From Stappia indica (GTDB lineage: Bacteria > Pseudomonadota > Alphaproteobacteria > Rhizobiales > Stappiaceae), in contig NZ_JAIVMG010000003.1 in the NCBI RefSeq assembly GCF_020177335.1, positions 186,001 to 250,000 on the forward strand: a stretch of 64,000 nucleotides of DNA, given 5' to 3'. Both the position numbers and the translations under genes were made by a program. Under the pieces are notes generated by a model. It searched no databases, was not told the DNA's origin, and worked only from the letters and a program-made list of their open reading frames with translations. Each line of letters begins with the position of its first letter. The first letter of the stretch is position 1. Below are positions 34,314 to 44,653 of this stretch, one piece after another.

Positions 34314-34343
34314 AAAAAAAGAGGCGGGCTCCCGGCCCGCCTC
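34314..34343 (-). terminator. Intrinsic terminator of tldD
   Basis: On the minus strand a perfect 9-bp stem GAGGCGGGC/GCCCGCCTC with a five-base loop is followed by seven T. It also forms on the plus strand after purD but without a T-run. Confidence 0.88.
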
Positions 34344-34389
34344 GAACAAAATAATCTCGCCCCAAAAGACGTTGATCAGGCGATGTCGC

Positions 34390-35814
34390 TCAGGTGGCGG
34401 TGCCGCCAATCGTCATCTTGTTGATGCGCAAGGTCGGCTGGCCGACACCGACCGGCACGCCCTGGCCCTGCTTGCCGCAGGTGCCGATGCCCGGATCGAG
34501 CGCCATGTCGTTGCCGATCGCCTCGATGCGGGTCAGCGCGTCCGGCCCGTTGCCGATCAGCATGGCGCCCTTGATCGGCGCGCCGATCTTGCCGTTTTCC
34601 ACCCGGTACGCTTCGGTGCAGGAAAAGACGAACTTGCCGGAGGTGATGTCCACCTGACCGCCGCCGAAGGAAACGGCATAGATGCCGTCCTTGACCCCTT
34701 CGAGGATCTCCGCCGGGTCGCGGTCGCCGGCCAGCATCACCGTGTTGGTCATGCGCGGCATGGGAATATGGGCGAAGGACTGGCGCCGGCCGTTGCCGGT
34801 GGAGCCGGTGCCCATCAACCGGCCGTTCTGCCGGTCCTGCATGTAGCCGGTGAGAATGCCATCCTCGATCAGCACGGTGCGGCTCGTCGGCGTTCCCTCA
34901 TCATCGACCGTCAGCGAGCCGCGCCGCGCATGCAAGGTGCCGTCATCGACGATGGTCACGCCTTTGGACGCGACGCGCTGCCCCATCAGCCCGGCGAAGG
35001 CGGAGGTTTTCTTGCGGTTGAAGTCGCCTTCAAGTCCGTGGCCGACGGCCTCGTGCAGAAGGATGCCGGGCCAGCCATTGCCCAGAACCACGTCGAAGCT
35101 GCCGGCCGGGGCGGGGACCGCCTCCAGATTGACCAGCGCCTGCCTCAGCGCTTCATCGACGCCTGCCTTCCAGCCTTCCGGTGTGAGGAACCCTTCCAGC
35201 GCCGACCGGCCGCCGAAACCATGGGAACCCGCTTCCTGGCGGTCGCCCGAGCCCGCGACCACGGACACACCGAAGCGCACCAGTGGGCGAATGTCGCGCA
35301 CCCGATAACCGTCGGCGCGCAGGATATCGACCACCTGCCAGGAGGCGGCGAGCGAGACCGTGACCTGCCGCACCTTCGGGTCCCGGGCGCGGGCATAGGC
35401 GTCGATTTCCTGCAACAGGGCGACCTTCTCGCCAAACCCCATGGCGCCGAGCGGATTGTCGTCGGTGTAAAGATGACGGTTGGTGCGCTGCGGCGGTTCG
35501 GCATAGACGCCCGAATGGCCGCGGGCGATGGCCCCGGCCGCCTCCGCCGCACGGGTCAGGGCAGCGGCGGAAATCTCGCCGGAATGGGCGTAGCCGGCGG
35601 CCTCGCCGGCGACGGCCCGGAGGCCGAAGCCCTGGGTCGTGTCGTAATTGGCGGCGCGCAGGCGCCCGTTGTCGAAGACGAGGCTTTCCGACTGGCGGTA
35701 TTCCAGGAACAGCTCGCCATCGTCGGCGTGCCCGAGGGCGGTGTCCATGATGGCGCGGGCGTTCGCTTCGCCAAGCCCGCCCAGTTCCAGAAGATCGGTG
35801 ACGGGTTCACGCAT
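34390..35814 (-). CDS. tldD: Metalloprotease TldD
   Basis: 474 residues. The zinc site HEAVGHGLEGD contains the HExxxH motif, followed by NRKTSAF and a C-terminal GTCGKQGQGVPVGVGQPTLRI block. It is the catalytic partner of PmbA/TldE (29476-30819), though the two genes are 3.6 kb apart and separately transcribed. Start at 35814 with GGAGGT upstream on the minus strand. Confidence 0.95.
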   Translation of the reverse strand: MREPVTDLLELGGLGEANARAIMDTALGHADDGELFLEYRQSESLVFDNGRLRAANYDTTQGFGLRAVAGEAAGYAHSGEISAAALTRAAEAAGAIARGHSGVYAEPPQRTNRHLYTDDNPLGAMGFGEKVALLQEIDAYARARDPKVRQVTVSLAASWQVVDILRADGYRVRDIRPLVRFGVSVVAGSGDRQEAGSHGFGGRSALEGFLTPEGWKAGVDEALRQALVNLEAVPAPAGSFDVVLGNGWPGILLHEAVGHGLEGDFNRKKTSAFAGLMGQRVASKGVTIVDDGTLHARRGSLTVDDEGTPTSRTVLIEDGILTGYMQDRQNGRLMGTGSTGNGRRQSFAHIPMPRMTNTVMLAGDRDPAEILEGVKDGIYAVSFGGGQVDITSGKFVFSCTEAYRVENGKIGAPIKGAMLIGNGPDALTRIEAIGNDMALDPGIGTCGKQGQGVPVGVGQPTLRINKMTIGGTAT

Positions 35815-35960
35815 GCGCGGACCTCCCTGTTTGGACCTCGGGCAAGGGAACCCAGGGTCGGTTGTCGGCGCGGCAGACGGCAGGCACCATGCACCCTGTG
35901 CCAGCGCGGGGCCGCCGATGATATCCGACCGCCCCGGCGAATGGCGAGTATCGGAAGGGC

Positions 35961-36482
35961 TCAGGGCAGGGCGGCGAAGCCGTCGGAAAAGCCCTTCAGG
36001 GAGATCGGGATGCCGATGCCCTCTTCCGGCGTCTGGAAGATGACGAAGGTGGCGGCCTGTCCCTTGCGCATCTTGTCGATGAGATCGTCTTCCATGACCA
36101 CCTCGACGATGCAGCCATTCGGCAGGCAGCGGACGAAGCCGACCCGGCCGACATCGGCATCGTCGACGCGCATGCCGAGGCCCATCGGCAAAAGCACCCC
36201 GAGCGGCGCCAGGACGCGCAGCAGGCGGGACTTCTTGTCGGCGGTCTTCAGCACGATGACGGACAGGCCGACATTTTCCCGATCATCGGCGGTGACGTTC
36301 TGAATCAGCGCGCATTGCTCGCTCTGGGCACCGGCCGGCGTGTCGCATCGCATCTGCCAGTCGCCATGCACGGAGCGGACCGCGCCTTGCGCGAAGGCGG
36401 CGCTGGTGCCGGACACCGCATGGGCGAGAACAAGGACAGCGACCAGGGCGGGGCGCATCATCGACAAAAGGCGGCTGGGCAC
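35961..36482 (-). CDS. Invasion-associated locus B (IalB) family exported protein
   Basis: 173 residues from a GTG at 36482, which has GGAG eight bases upstream; ATG 36461 is an alternative. A signal peptide ends near AFAQ (residue 31). The mature domain, with two Cys pairs (MRCDT/EQCAL and VRCLPNGCIVEV), matches the IalB family named for Bartonella erythrocyte invasion but widespread in free-living rhizobia. Periplasmic, role unclear. It commonly lies upstream of the cox operon, as here. Confidence 0.85.
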   Translation of the reverse strand: MPSRLLSMMRPALVAVLVLAHAVSGTSAAFAQGAVRSVHGDWQMRCDTPAGAQSEQCALIQNVTADDRENVGLSVIVLKTADKKSRLLRVLAPLGVLLPMGLGMRVDDADVGRVGFVRCLPNGCIVEVVMEDDLIDKMRKGQAATFVIFQTPEEGIGIPISLKGFSDGFAALP

Positions 36483-36992
36483 TGGCAGGGCTCCGTTCTT
36501 TCCCGGGACGAGACGTTCAAGGGCGCGGCGACCGCAGTTTGATTCGCGGGCGCTCGCTTCCTGTCTGGTTTTCAACCCTTGAAAGGTCGATTTCAAGGCG
36601 AAAGGCCGCTCCAAGGGTTTTCTGTGGGGTGTGATTGGCGATCCGGCGGGATCCTGCGCGCATTTGACACCTTCACAGGGCGATTTGGCCCGGATTCCGG
36701 ACATTCCGGACGGGAGCCCTTGCGCGGGCGGGCCGCTTGTGGTTTTTCATCCCGGCTTTGATTTCGGTCAATCGGGGCTGCGGCGTTTTGACGCCCCTCC
36801 GGTGGGCCGCTCGCACGGTGCGTGGGAATATGCGTAAATTGCCGGATCAGGGTGCGACATCGTGACCGGGGGCTGAACGGCCCGCCGTCAGGAGGCCCCG
36901 GCCATCGGCCGGGTGACACGGTGACACCGGCAGGATTTTTTATTTGGACCCGGGGAGCAGGATTGCGCGGGTCAGACAGGGGGAGCACGGAC
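36483..36992. other. 510-base divergent region between ialB and the cox operon
   Basis: No credible gene. It holds a palindrome TTTCAA-CCC-TTGAAA at 36570-36584, a more distant repeat pair TTCAAGGG/CCCTTGAA (36516-36523 and 36576-36583), and an FNR/FixK-type box at 36758. The gap is long for this gene-dense region, consistent with complex control of the oxidase. Confidence 0.5.
36758..36771. promoter_or_regulatory. FNR/FixK-type box upstream of cox operon
   Basis: TTGATTTCGGTCAA fits TTGA-N6-TCAA, the core used by FixK/FnrL regulators, with one deviation from the strict TTGAT-N4-ATCAA. It lies 222 bases before ctaC. A chance match is possible in 510 bases. Confidence 0.45.
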
Positions 36993-37925
36993 GTGACACA
37001 GTTGGTCAGGCGTCTGAGGACGTTTGCGGCATCGGGCGCCGCGGCGATGACGGGTCTTGCGGCGGTCGCCGGACAGGCATGGGCAGCCCAGCCGACGCCG
37101 TGGCAGATGGGGCTGCAGCCAGCCGCCTCCGGTGTCATGAGCGATATTCGCTGGTTCAACGATTTCACGCTCATCATCATCACGGTGATCACGCTGTTCG
37201 TGCTGGCGCTGCTGCTCTGGTGCGTGTTCCGGTTCAACGCCAAGGCCAATCCCACCCCGTCGCGGACCTCGCATAACACCATGATCGAGGTGGTCTGGAC
37301 GCTGGTGCCGATCCTGGTGCTGGTGATGATCTCGATCCCCTCCTTCCGGCTGCTGTACAAGCAGGTCGACGTTCCCGCGTACGACATGACCATCAAGGCC
37401 ACCGGCTACCAGTGGTACTGGGGCTATGAGTATTCCGACGAGGGCATGGAGGAACTGGCCTTCGATTCCTACATGCTGCGCGGTGAGGACCGTCTGGCGC
37501 GGGCGGAGGCGTTCAAGCGCCCGGTCGAGGAATATCCGCGCCTTCTGGCCGTCGACAACGAGTTGATCGTGCCGGTCGGCAAGGTGGTGCGCATGCAGAT
37601 CACCGCCGCCGATGTGTTGCACTCCTTCGCCATGCCGGCGTTTGGCGTGAAGATCGACGCGGTGCCGGGGCGTCTCAACGAGACCTGGTTCAAGGCGGAG
37701 CAGACAGGCATCTACTACGGCCAGTGCTCTGAGCTGTGCGGCAAAGATCATGCCTTCATGCCGATCGCGATCCGTGTGGTTGAGGAGGAGCAATTCGCGG
37801 CCTGGGCGGAGGCAGCCAAATCGGACGTGGAAGAGGCGACCAAGGCGCTGATGGCGTCCCTGGCAAGTGCCAAGACCACTGCGGATGCAGGCGCGTCCGC
37901 AGCAGTTGAAGTGGCGGCCCGCTAA
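36993..37925 (+). CDS. ctaC: Cytochrome c oxidase subunit II
   Basis: 310 residues from a GTG at 36993 with GGGGGAG upstream. A signal peptide (ends AWAAQP) precedes two membrane helices, then a periplasmic cupredoxin domain. CuA ligands are His210 (LHSFAMPAF), Cys245, Cys249, His253 and Met256 in CSELCGKDHAFM. It accepts electrons from cytochrome c. The C-terminal ~40 residues are Ala/Lys-rich and dispensable-looking. First gene of the oxidase operon. Confidence 0.97.
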   Translation: MTQLVRRLRTFAASGAAAMTGLAAVAGQAWAAQPTPWQMGLQPAASGVMSDIRWFNDFTLIIITVITLFVLALLLWCVFRFNAKANPTPSRTSHNTMIEVVWTLVPILVLVMISIPSFRLLYKQVDVPAYDMTIKATGYQWYWGYEYSDEGMEELAFDSYMLRGEDRLARAEAFKRPVEEYPRLLAVDNELIVPVGKVVRMQITAADVLHSFAMPAFGVKIDAVPGRLNETWFKAEQTGIYYGQCSELCGKDHAFMPIAIRVVEEEQFAAWAEAAKSDVEEATKALMASLASAKTTADAGASAAVEVAAR

Positions 37926-37944
37926 GGTCCGGATTGAGGAATAG

Positions 37945-39618
<1,674 letters not shown>

Positions 39619-39628
39619 ACGGCACAAG

Positions 39629-39658
39629 GGGCGGCCTGCCGATGAGGCGAGGCCGCCC
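39629..39658 (+). other. Stem-loop between ctaD and ctaB
   Basis: GGGCGGCCT pairs with AGGCCGCCC (9 bp) right after the ctaD stop, with no T-run. It may protect the structural-gene mRNA or partly end transcription before the assembly genes. Confidence 0.5.
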
Positions 39659-39765
39659 GCTTCCGAACCAGGCAGCGCCGGATATCTGGCGCGGCCGCAG
39701 GCAGGCGAGCATCCTGCCGCCAGGATCGAAACACCGGCACCGCCGGGAAACCGAGAGCAGCCCTC

Positions 39766-40716
39766 ATGTCGCTGGCCGAAATTCGCGAGACATCATTTGA
39801 GGAAACCGCCGGTTTCGGCGGCCAGGGCGCCGTCGGCGACTATATCGCGCTGCTGAAGCCGCGGGTGATGTCGCTGGTGATCTTCACTGCGCTCGTTGGC
39901 GTGCTGATCGCCCCGGGCAGCCTGCATCCGGTGCTGGCCGCCGTTGCGGTCCTGTGCATCGCGGTGGGCGCCGGCGCCTCCGGCGCGCTCAACATGTGGT
40001 ACGACGCGGATATCGACCGGGTGATGTCGCGCACCCGCTCACGCCCCATTCCCGCTGGCCGGATCGAGCCGGGCGAAGCCCTTGCCTTCGGCCTGACGCT
40101 CTCTGCCTTCTCCGTCGCCGTGCTGGGCCTTGCGGTCAACTGGCTCGCGGCGGGCCTTCTTGCCTTCACCATCTTCTTCTATGCCGTGGTCTACACCATG
40201 TGGCTGAAGCGGGCGACGCCGCACAACATCGTCATTGGCGGTGCGGCCGGCGCCTTTCCGCCGATGATCGGCTGGGCGGCGGTGACCGGTACGGTCACCC
40301 TTGAGAGTGTCGTTCTGTTCCTGATCATCTTCATGTGGACGCCGCCGCATTTCTGGGCGCTGTCGCTGTTCAAGCGCGGCGACTACGAGGCGGCGCGCAT
40401 TCCGATGCTGCCGGTGGTCGCCGGCGAGGACGTGACCCGGACCCAGATCCTGGCCTACTCGGTGGCGCTCGCTCCCATCGGCGTGTTGCCGGCGGTGCTT
40501 GGTTTTGCCTCGTTGGTCTACGGCATCGCCGCCACGGTGCTGGGCATCGCGTTTGTCTTCTATGCGCTGCAGGTCTATCGCCGCCGCGAGGGCGAGGCCG
40601 CCCGCAAGGCGGCGGTCGGCCTCTTTTCCTTTTCGCTCCTCTACCTGTTCCTGATCTTCTCCCTGCTGCTTGGCGACACGCTGGTGCCCGCCGTCATCGG
40701 AGCGATCTGGGCATGA
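39766..40716 (+). CDS. ctaB: Protoheme IX farnesyltransferase (haem O synthase)
   Basis: 316 residues, nine predicted membrane helices. The UbiA-superfamily motif [19 protein letters not shown] lies in the first half, and [27 protein letters not shown] in the second. It farnesylates haem B to haem O, the precursor of haem A for subunit I. The stop overlaps the next start by four bases. Confidence 0.97.
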   Translation: MSLAEIRETSFEETAGFGGQGAVGDYIALLKPRVMSLVIFTALVGVLIAPGSLHPVLAAVAVLCIAVGAGASGALNMWYDADIDRVMSRTRSRPIPAGRIEPGEALAFGLTLSAFSVAVLGLAVNWLAAGLLAFTIFFYAVVYTMWLKRATPHNIVIGGAAGAFPPMIGWAAVTGTVTLESVVLFLIIFMWTPPHFWALSLFKRGDYEAARIPMLPVVAGEDVTRTQILAYSVALAPIGVLPAVLGFASLVYGIAATVLGIAFVFYALQVYRRREGEAARKAAVGLFSFSLLYLFLIFSLLLGDTLVPAVIGAIWA

Positions 40717-40883
40717 CCGGGCAGAACCTTCACGAGGACGGCATTCGCCTGACCGAGGAACAGAAGCGGCGCCAGCGCAGTCGCTCCGTTGCCATCGGTC
40801 TGGCGCTCGCCGGGCTCGTCGTGCTGTTTTTCGTCATCACGCTGGTGAAGATGGGGCCCGGTGTTTTCAACCGGCCCTTGTAA
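40713..40883 (+). CDS. Small single-pass membrane protein of the cox operon (CoxF-like)
   Basis: 56 residues, basic N-terminus ([11 protein letters not shown]) then one membrane helix (about 26-46). It overlaps ctaB by ATGA and precedes ctaG by 15 bases. Rhizobial cox operons carry an equivalent short gene, often called coxF; its function is not established, and an assembly or copper-insertion accessory is inferred. Confidence 0.8.
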   Translation: MTGQNLHEDGIRLTEEQKRRQRSRSVAIGLALAGLVVLFFVITLVKMGPGVFNRPL

Positions 40884-40898
40884 GAGGCAGTGGCGGTC

Positions 40899-41525
40899 AT
40901 GGGTGACAGAAAGCCTTCCGAACAGCCGGTGGACACCTCCACCGGCATGGCGCGCTCCAACCGGCGGGTCGCCATTGCGGTCTGCGGCGGCGTGCTGCTG
41001 ATGGTCGGCGCGGCCTATGCGGCCGTGCCGCTCTACGAGGTCTTTTGCAAGGTGACCGGCTATGGCGGGACCACCCAGCGCGCCGCGGAGGCGACGGGGG
41101 AGATCATCGACCGCAAGATCACCGTGCGCTTCGACGGCAACGTCAACGCGGCGCTGCCCTGGGGCTTCAAGCCGAAGGTCCATGCGGTGACGCTCAGGAT
41201 GGGCGAGACCGCGCAGATGGCCTATCTGGCCACCAACAAGGGGCCTGATTCCACCGTGGGCACCTCGGTGTTCAACGTGACGCCCTTCGCCGCCGGGGCC
41301 TATTTCAACAAGATCGAATGCTTCTGTTTCACCGAACAACCGCTGAAGGCGGGCGAAACGGTGGAGATGCCGGTGCTCTTCTTCATCGATCCGGACATGG
41401 ACAAGGACGAGCACCTGAAGCACATCAAGGAGATCACCCTCTCCTACACCTTCTTCCCGGCGGAAACGCCGGAAACGCCGGTCGCCGCGCGCGGCACGGC
41501 GGAGGGAACGAAAAACCAATTGTAG
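40899..41525 (+). CDS. ctaG: Cytochrome c oxidase assembly protein CtaG (Cox11)
   Basis: 208 residues from ATG 40899; an in-frame GTG at 40890 sits too close to the RBS. One N-terminal membrane anchor (about 23-42), then a periplasmic Ig-like domain with the copper motif ECFCF and a conserved VFCKVTGYGGTTQ after the membrane helix. It inserts CuB into subunit I. Confidence 0.96.
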   Translation: MGDRKPSEQPVDTSTGMARSNRRVAIAVCGGVLLMVGAAYAAVPLYEVFCKVTGYGGTTQRAAEATGEIIDRKITVRFDGNVNAALPWGFKPKVHAVTLRMGETAQMAYLATNKGPDSTVGTSVFNVTPFAAGAYFNKIECFCFTEQPLKAGETVEMPVLFFIDPDMDKDEHLKHIKEITLSYTFFPAETPETPVAARGTAEGTKNQL

Positions 41526-41573
41526 TTGCGCAGCCCGTTTGAACCGGGCTCAACTGATCGGGGGAGACTGCCC

Positions 41574-42437
41574 ATGGCACATGCCAAGAACCACGACTAC
41601 CATCTCGTCGAGCCGAGCCCCTGGCCGTTTCTGGGCGGCATCGGTGCCTTCATCATGGCCATCGGCGCGGTCGGGCTGTTCCGTTTCACCCAGGAAAAGG
41701 ACTTCACCCTCTTCGGCATCGACCTTGCCGGTTGGGGCATCTTCGCCGTCGGCACGCTGGTCGTGCTTTATGTGATGTTCGGCTGGTGGCGCGACACGGT
41801 GCGCGAATCCCTTGCCGGCGATCATACGCCGGTGGTCCAGTTGCACCTGCGCTATGGCATGCTGCTGTTCATCGCCTCGGAAGTGATGTTCTTCGTCGCC
41901 TGGTTCTGGGCGTTCTTCGATGCCTCGCTGTTCACCAATGAGGCGCAGCAGTTCGCCCGGCTCGAGGTGACCGGCGGTGTGTGGCCGCCCGAGGGCATCC
42001 AGACCTTCGACCCCTGGCACCTGCCGCTGCTGAACACGCTGATCCTCCTGACTTCGGGCACCACGGTGACCTGGGCGCATCATTCGCTGCTGCACAACGA
42101 CCGCGACGGTCTGAAATGGGGTCTGGCGCTGACGGTGCTGCTCGGCGTGCTGTTCTCGCTGCTGCAGGCCTACGAATACAGTCACGCGGCCTTCAGCTTC
42201 TCCGGCAGCATCTACGGCTCGACCTTCTTCATGGCCACCGGTTTCCATGGCTTCCATGTGATCGTCGGCACCATCTTCCTGGCGGTCTGTCTGATCCGCG
42301 CGATGGCCGGCCAGTTCACTCCCGAGAAGCACTTCGGCTTCGAGGCTGCCGCTTGGTACTGGCATTTCGTCGACGTGGTGTGGCTGTTCCTGTTTGCCTC
42401 GATCTACGTCTGGGGCGCCGGCACCCCGGCGCACTGA
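41574..42437 (+). CDS. ctaE: Cytochrome c oxidase subunit III
   Basis: 287 residues from ATG 41574 behind GGGGGAG. Seven membrane helices, with [38 protein letters not shown] and [13 protein letters not shown] typical of subunit III. It stabilises subunit I proton uptake and oxygen delivery. Confidence 0.97.
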   Translation: MAHAKNHDYHLVEPSPWPFLGGIGAFIMAIGAVGLFRFTQEKDFTLFGIDLAGWGIFAVGTLVVLYVMFGWWRDTVRESLAGDHTPVVQLHLRYGMLLFIASEVMFFVAWFWAFFDASLFTNEAQQFARLEVTGGVWPPEGIQTFDPWHLPLLNTLILLTSGTTVTWAHHSLLHNDRDGLKWGLALTVLLGVLFSLLQAYEYSHAAFSFSGSIYGSTFFMATGFHGFHVIVGTIFLAVCLIRAMAGQFTPEKHFGFEAAAWYWHFVDVVWLFLFASIYVWGAGTPAH

Positions 42438-42776
42438 CAAGGAACGGTGCTCCGGTCGCGGCAACGCGGCCGGAAATCCTGGGACGTTTCGGGGCCGCGG
42501 ATCATCCGCGGCCCTCAGGTTGCCGACAAAGGGCAACGACGCCGCGAAGGATTTGCCCCCGGACGACACCGTTTCATGGGCAGTGGCGACACGCCCCCGG
42601 ACATCGGCCCATACTCAGCGTCCTCCCGGACGCCGCAAAGCGGCGATCCGGGACCGGAGAGCCACGGGGGGCGGTCCAGTCCGTTCGCCTTCCGCCGGGC
42701 GCCTTCACTTGGGCCGGGCGCCTTCACTTGGGAAGGGAAGGTGGGGCGCAGGAAACGGGGGAGAAGGCAAGAGCGC
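42438..42776. repeat. 339-base intergenic region with palindromes and a tandem 19-bp repeat
   Basis: No gene. A perfect 10-bp hairpin GGGCCGCGGA/TCCGCGGCCC lies at 42492-42514. A RIME/RPE-like palindrome (CGTCCTCCCGGAC...GATCCGGGACCGG) lies around 42618-42658. An exact 19-base unit beginning CCGGGCGCCTTCACTT is duplicated head to tail at 42695-42713 and 42714-42732. Confidence 0.7.
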
Positions 42777-43172
42777 ATGACGCAGGACACGAGCAAACGC
42801 GACACGGCGCATTATCCGCCGCAGGATCCCTTGCGGGTCGGCATGAAGGGGCGCTGCCCCCGCTGCGGACAGGGGCGCCTGTTCAAGGGCTTTCTCTCCA
42901 CCGCCGAGCGCTGCTCCAATTGCGGTCTTGATTTTGACTTCGCCGATTCCGGCGATGGTCCGGCCGTCTTCATCATCATGGCCGTGGGCTTCATCGTCGT
43001 TGCCCTGATGCTGGTGGTGGAGATTAGTTTCCGCCCGCCGATCTGGCTGCACATGCTGCTCTGGCTGCCGCTGACGGTGATCCTGGGCCTGGGGCTGCTG
43101 CGCCCGCTCAAGGGCGTGATGATCGCCCAGCAATACAAGCACAACGCGCGGGAGGGGAAGGTTGACGACTGA
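42777..43172 (+). CDS. DUF983 membrane protein
   Basis: 131 residues from ATG 42777. The cytoplasmic N-terminal zinc-ribbon-like pair CPRCGQG and CSNCG (Cys positions about 27-55) is followed by two membrane helices (about 63-84 and 90-110). DUF983 genes sit with surf1 and ctaE across alphaproteobacteria and are presumed oxidase accessory factors. The stop overlaps the surf1 start by 11 bases. Confidence 0.88.
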   Translation: MTQDTSKRDTAHYPPQDPLRVGMKGRCPRCGQGRLFKGFLSTAERCSNCGLDFDFADSGDGPAVFIIMAVGFIVVALMLVVEISFRPPIWLHMLLWLPLTVILGLGLLRPLKGVMIAQQYKHNAREGKVDD

Positions 43173-43938
43173 TCCCGTTACCGCCAGTCGCCCGGGGGGG
43201 CTGCGCCGTCTGCTCTGGCCGCTGATCGCCGCGCTCCTGGTGCTGGCCGCGTTGTTGGCGCTCGGAAGCTGGCAGGTGGCGCGGCTGAACTGGAAGCTCG
43301 ACCTGATCGAGCGGGTGGAGCAGCGGGTCGATGATGCGCCGGTCGCCGCTCCCGGTCCGGCGGACTGGCCGGCGCTGACCGACGACGGTTGGGACTACCG
43401 TCCGGTTCGGGTTAGCGGCCGCTTCCTGCCCGGCGAGCTTTACTACTACATCGCCCTGGCCGATCCGAAAGGAGCTCTCGGTGGTCCCGGCTACTTGGTC
43501 TATGCGCCGTTTGCCGCGCGCGAGGGCTATGTGGTGCTGGTCAATCGCGGTTTTGTGCCCGACCGGCAGCGCTTGCCGGAGAGCCGGCCCGGCAGCGCCG
43601 CACCGGAAGGCGAGCTCACCATCGAAGGGTTGTGGCGGCGCAACGAGCGCGGCAATTTCGCTACCGTCGAGGCGGATGAAAAATCCGGCATCTGGTTCGT
43701 GCGTGAACCTGCGAAGATGGCCGCAAGCCTCGGGGTGGGAGGCACCATGCCGATCGCGCCCTATACGATCGACGCGCGTGCATCGCTGACGCCGCCGTCC
43801 GGTCTGCCGCAGGCCGGCGAAACCCTGGTGAGTTTCACCAACAACCACCTGCAATACGCCGTGACCTGGTTCGGTCTGGCCGCCGTTCTGGTGGTGATCT
43901 TTCTGGTGTTCGCGCGCGGCCAGTTGCGCAAGCCCTGA
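43162..43938 (+). CDS. surf1: SURF1 family oxidase assembly factor
   Basis: 258 residues from a TTG at 43162, chosen for GGAGGGGAAGG directly upstream and overlap with DUF983. Two membrane helices flank a periplasmic domain: N-terminal LLALGSWQVARLNWK and C-terminal NNHLQYAVTWFGLAAVLVVIF are SURF1 hallmarks, plus VLVNRGFVP. It binds haem A and aids its insertion. Last gene of the cox operon. Confidence 0.94.
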   Translation: MTTDPVTASRPGGLRRLLWPLIAALLVLAALLALGSWQVARLNWKLDLIERVEQRVDDAPVAAPGPADWPALTDDGWDYRPVRVSGRFLPGELYYYIALADPKGALGGPGYLVYAPFAAREGYVVLVNRGFVPDRQRLPESRPGSAAPEGELTIEGLWRRNERGNFATVEADEKSGIWFVREPAKMAASLGVGGTMPIAPYTIDARASLTPPSGLPQAGETLVSFTNNHLQYAVTWFGLAAVLVVIFLVFARGQLRKP

Positions 43939-43944
43939 GTGCCC

Positions 43945-44025
43945 CCGACCGGAGCCTGTCCAACCCGGGGGAGCGCAAAGCGAGCTCGGGAGACCGCGCC
44001 AGCGCCCTCCCGAGCCGCGAAAACG
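43945..44025. repeat. RIME/RPE-like palindromic sequence after surf1
   Basis: CCCGGGGGAGCGCAAAGCGA followed by GCTCGGGA forms an imperfect palindrome, and CGCCCTCCCGAGCCGCG repeats the arm. Same style as the repeats at 5.1-5.3 kb and 42.6 kb. Confidence 0.4.
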
Positions 44026-44029
44026 CGCC

Positions 44030-44515
44030 TCAGAGTGCGGTGAGGATTGCCGCCGCGCCTGAGACTGTGGCCTCGCCCGGGGCGTCTTCCACGTTCAGCT
44101 CGGTTACCTTGCCGTCCTTGACGATCATGGCGTAGCGCTTCGAGCGCAGGCCCATGCCGAAGCCCGAGGCGTCCAGCTCCATGCCGATGGCCTTGGTGAA
44201 ATCGGCGCTGCCGTCGGCGAGGAACAGGATCTTGTCGCCGGCCCCGCTCGCTTTCTGCCAGGCCTCCATGACGAAGACATCGTTGACCGAGACGACGGCG
44301 ATCTGATCGACGCCCTTCGCGCGGATGGTCTGCGCATGCTCCACGAAGCCCGGCAGGTGGTTGAGGTGGCAGGTCGGGGTGAAGGCGCCGGGCACGGCGA
44401 ACAGCACCACCGTCTTGCCGGCGAACAGCTCGCCGCTCTTTACCTCGGCCGGACCGTCGGCACTCATGGTCTTGAAGCTTGCCTCGGGAAGCGTGTCGCC
44501 AACCTTGATGGTCAT
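44030..44515 (-). CDS. Peroxiredoxin (Prx5/AhpE-type, atypical)
   Basis: 161 residues from ATG 44515 (GGAG upstream). The peroxidatic Cys49 lies in PGAFTPTCHLNHLPGF, the Prx5 signature. No other Cys is visible, so it is probably a 1-Cys enzyme reduced by glutathione or glutaredoxin. It reduces hydrogen or organic peroxides in the cytoplasm. Converges on surf1. Confidence 0.93.
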   Translation of the reverse strand: MTIKVGDTLPEASFKTMSADGPAEVKSGELFAGKTVVLFAVPGAFTPTCHLNHLPGFVEHAQTIRAKGVDQIAVVSVNDVFVMEAWQKASGAGDKILFLADGSADFTKAIGMELDASGFGMGLRSKRYAMIVKDGKVTELNVEDAPGEATVSGAAAILTAL

Positions 44516-44653
44516 GGGAAAGTCTCCGCTATCGGAAAGGGTAGGGTTTGGGTCCAAGCCCCAGGGCCACGAGGTTTGCCGCGCGGCTCTGAGGAGATAG
44601 GCATGCAACCGTCCGCCGTCGAGGTGAAATTTGCAACGATGGCGGATGAAGTT

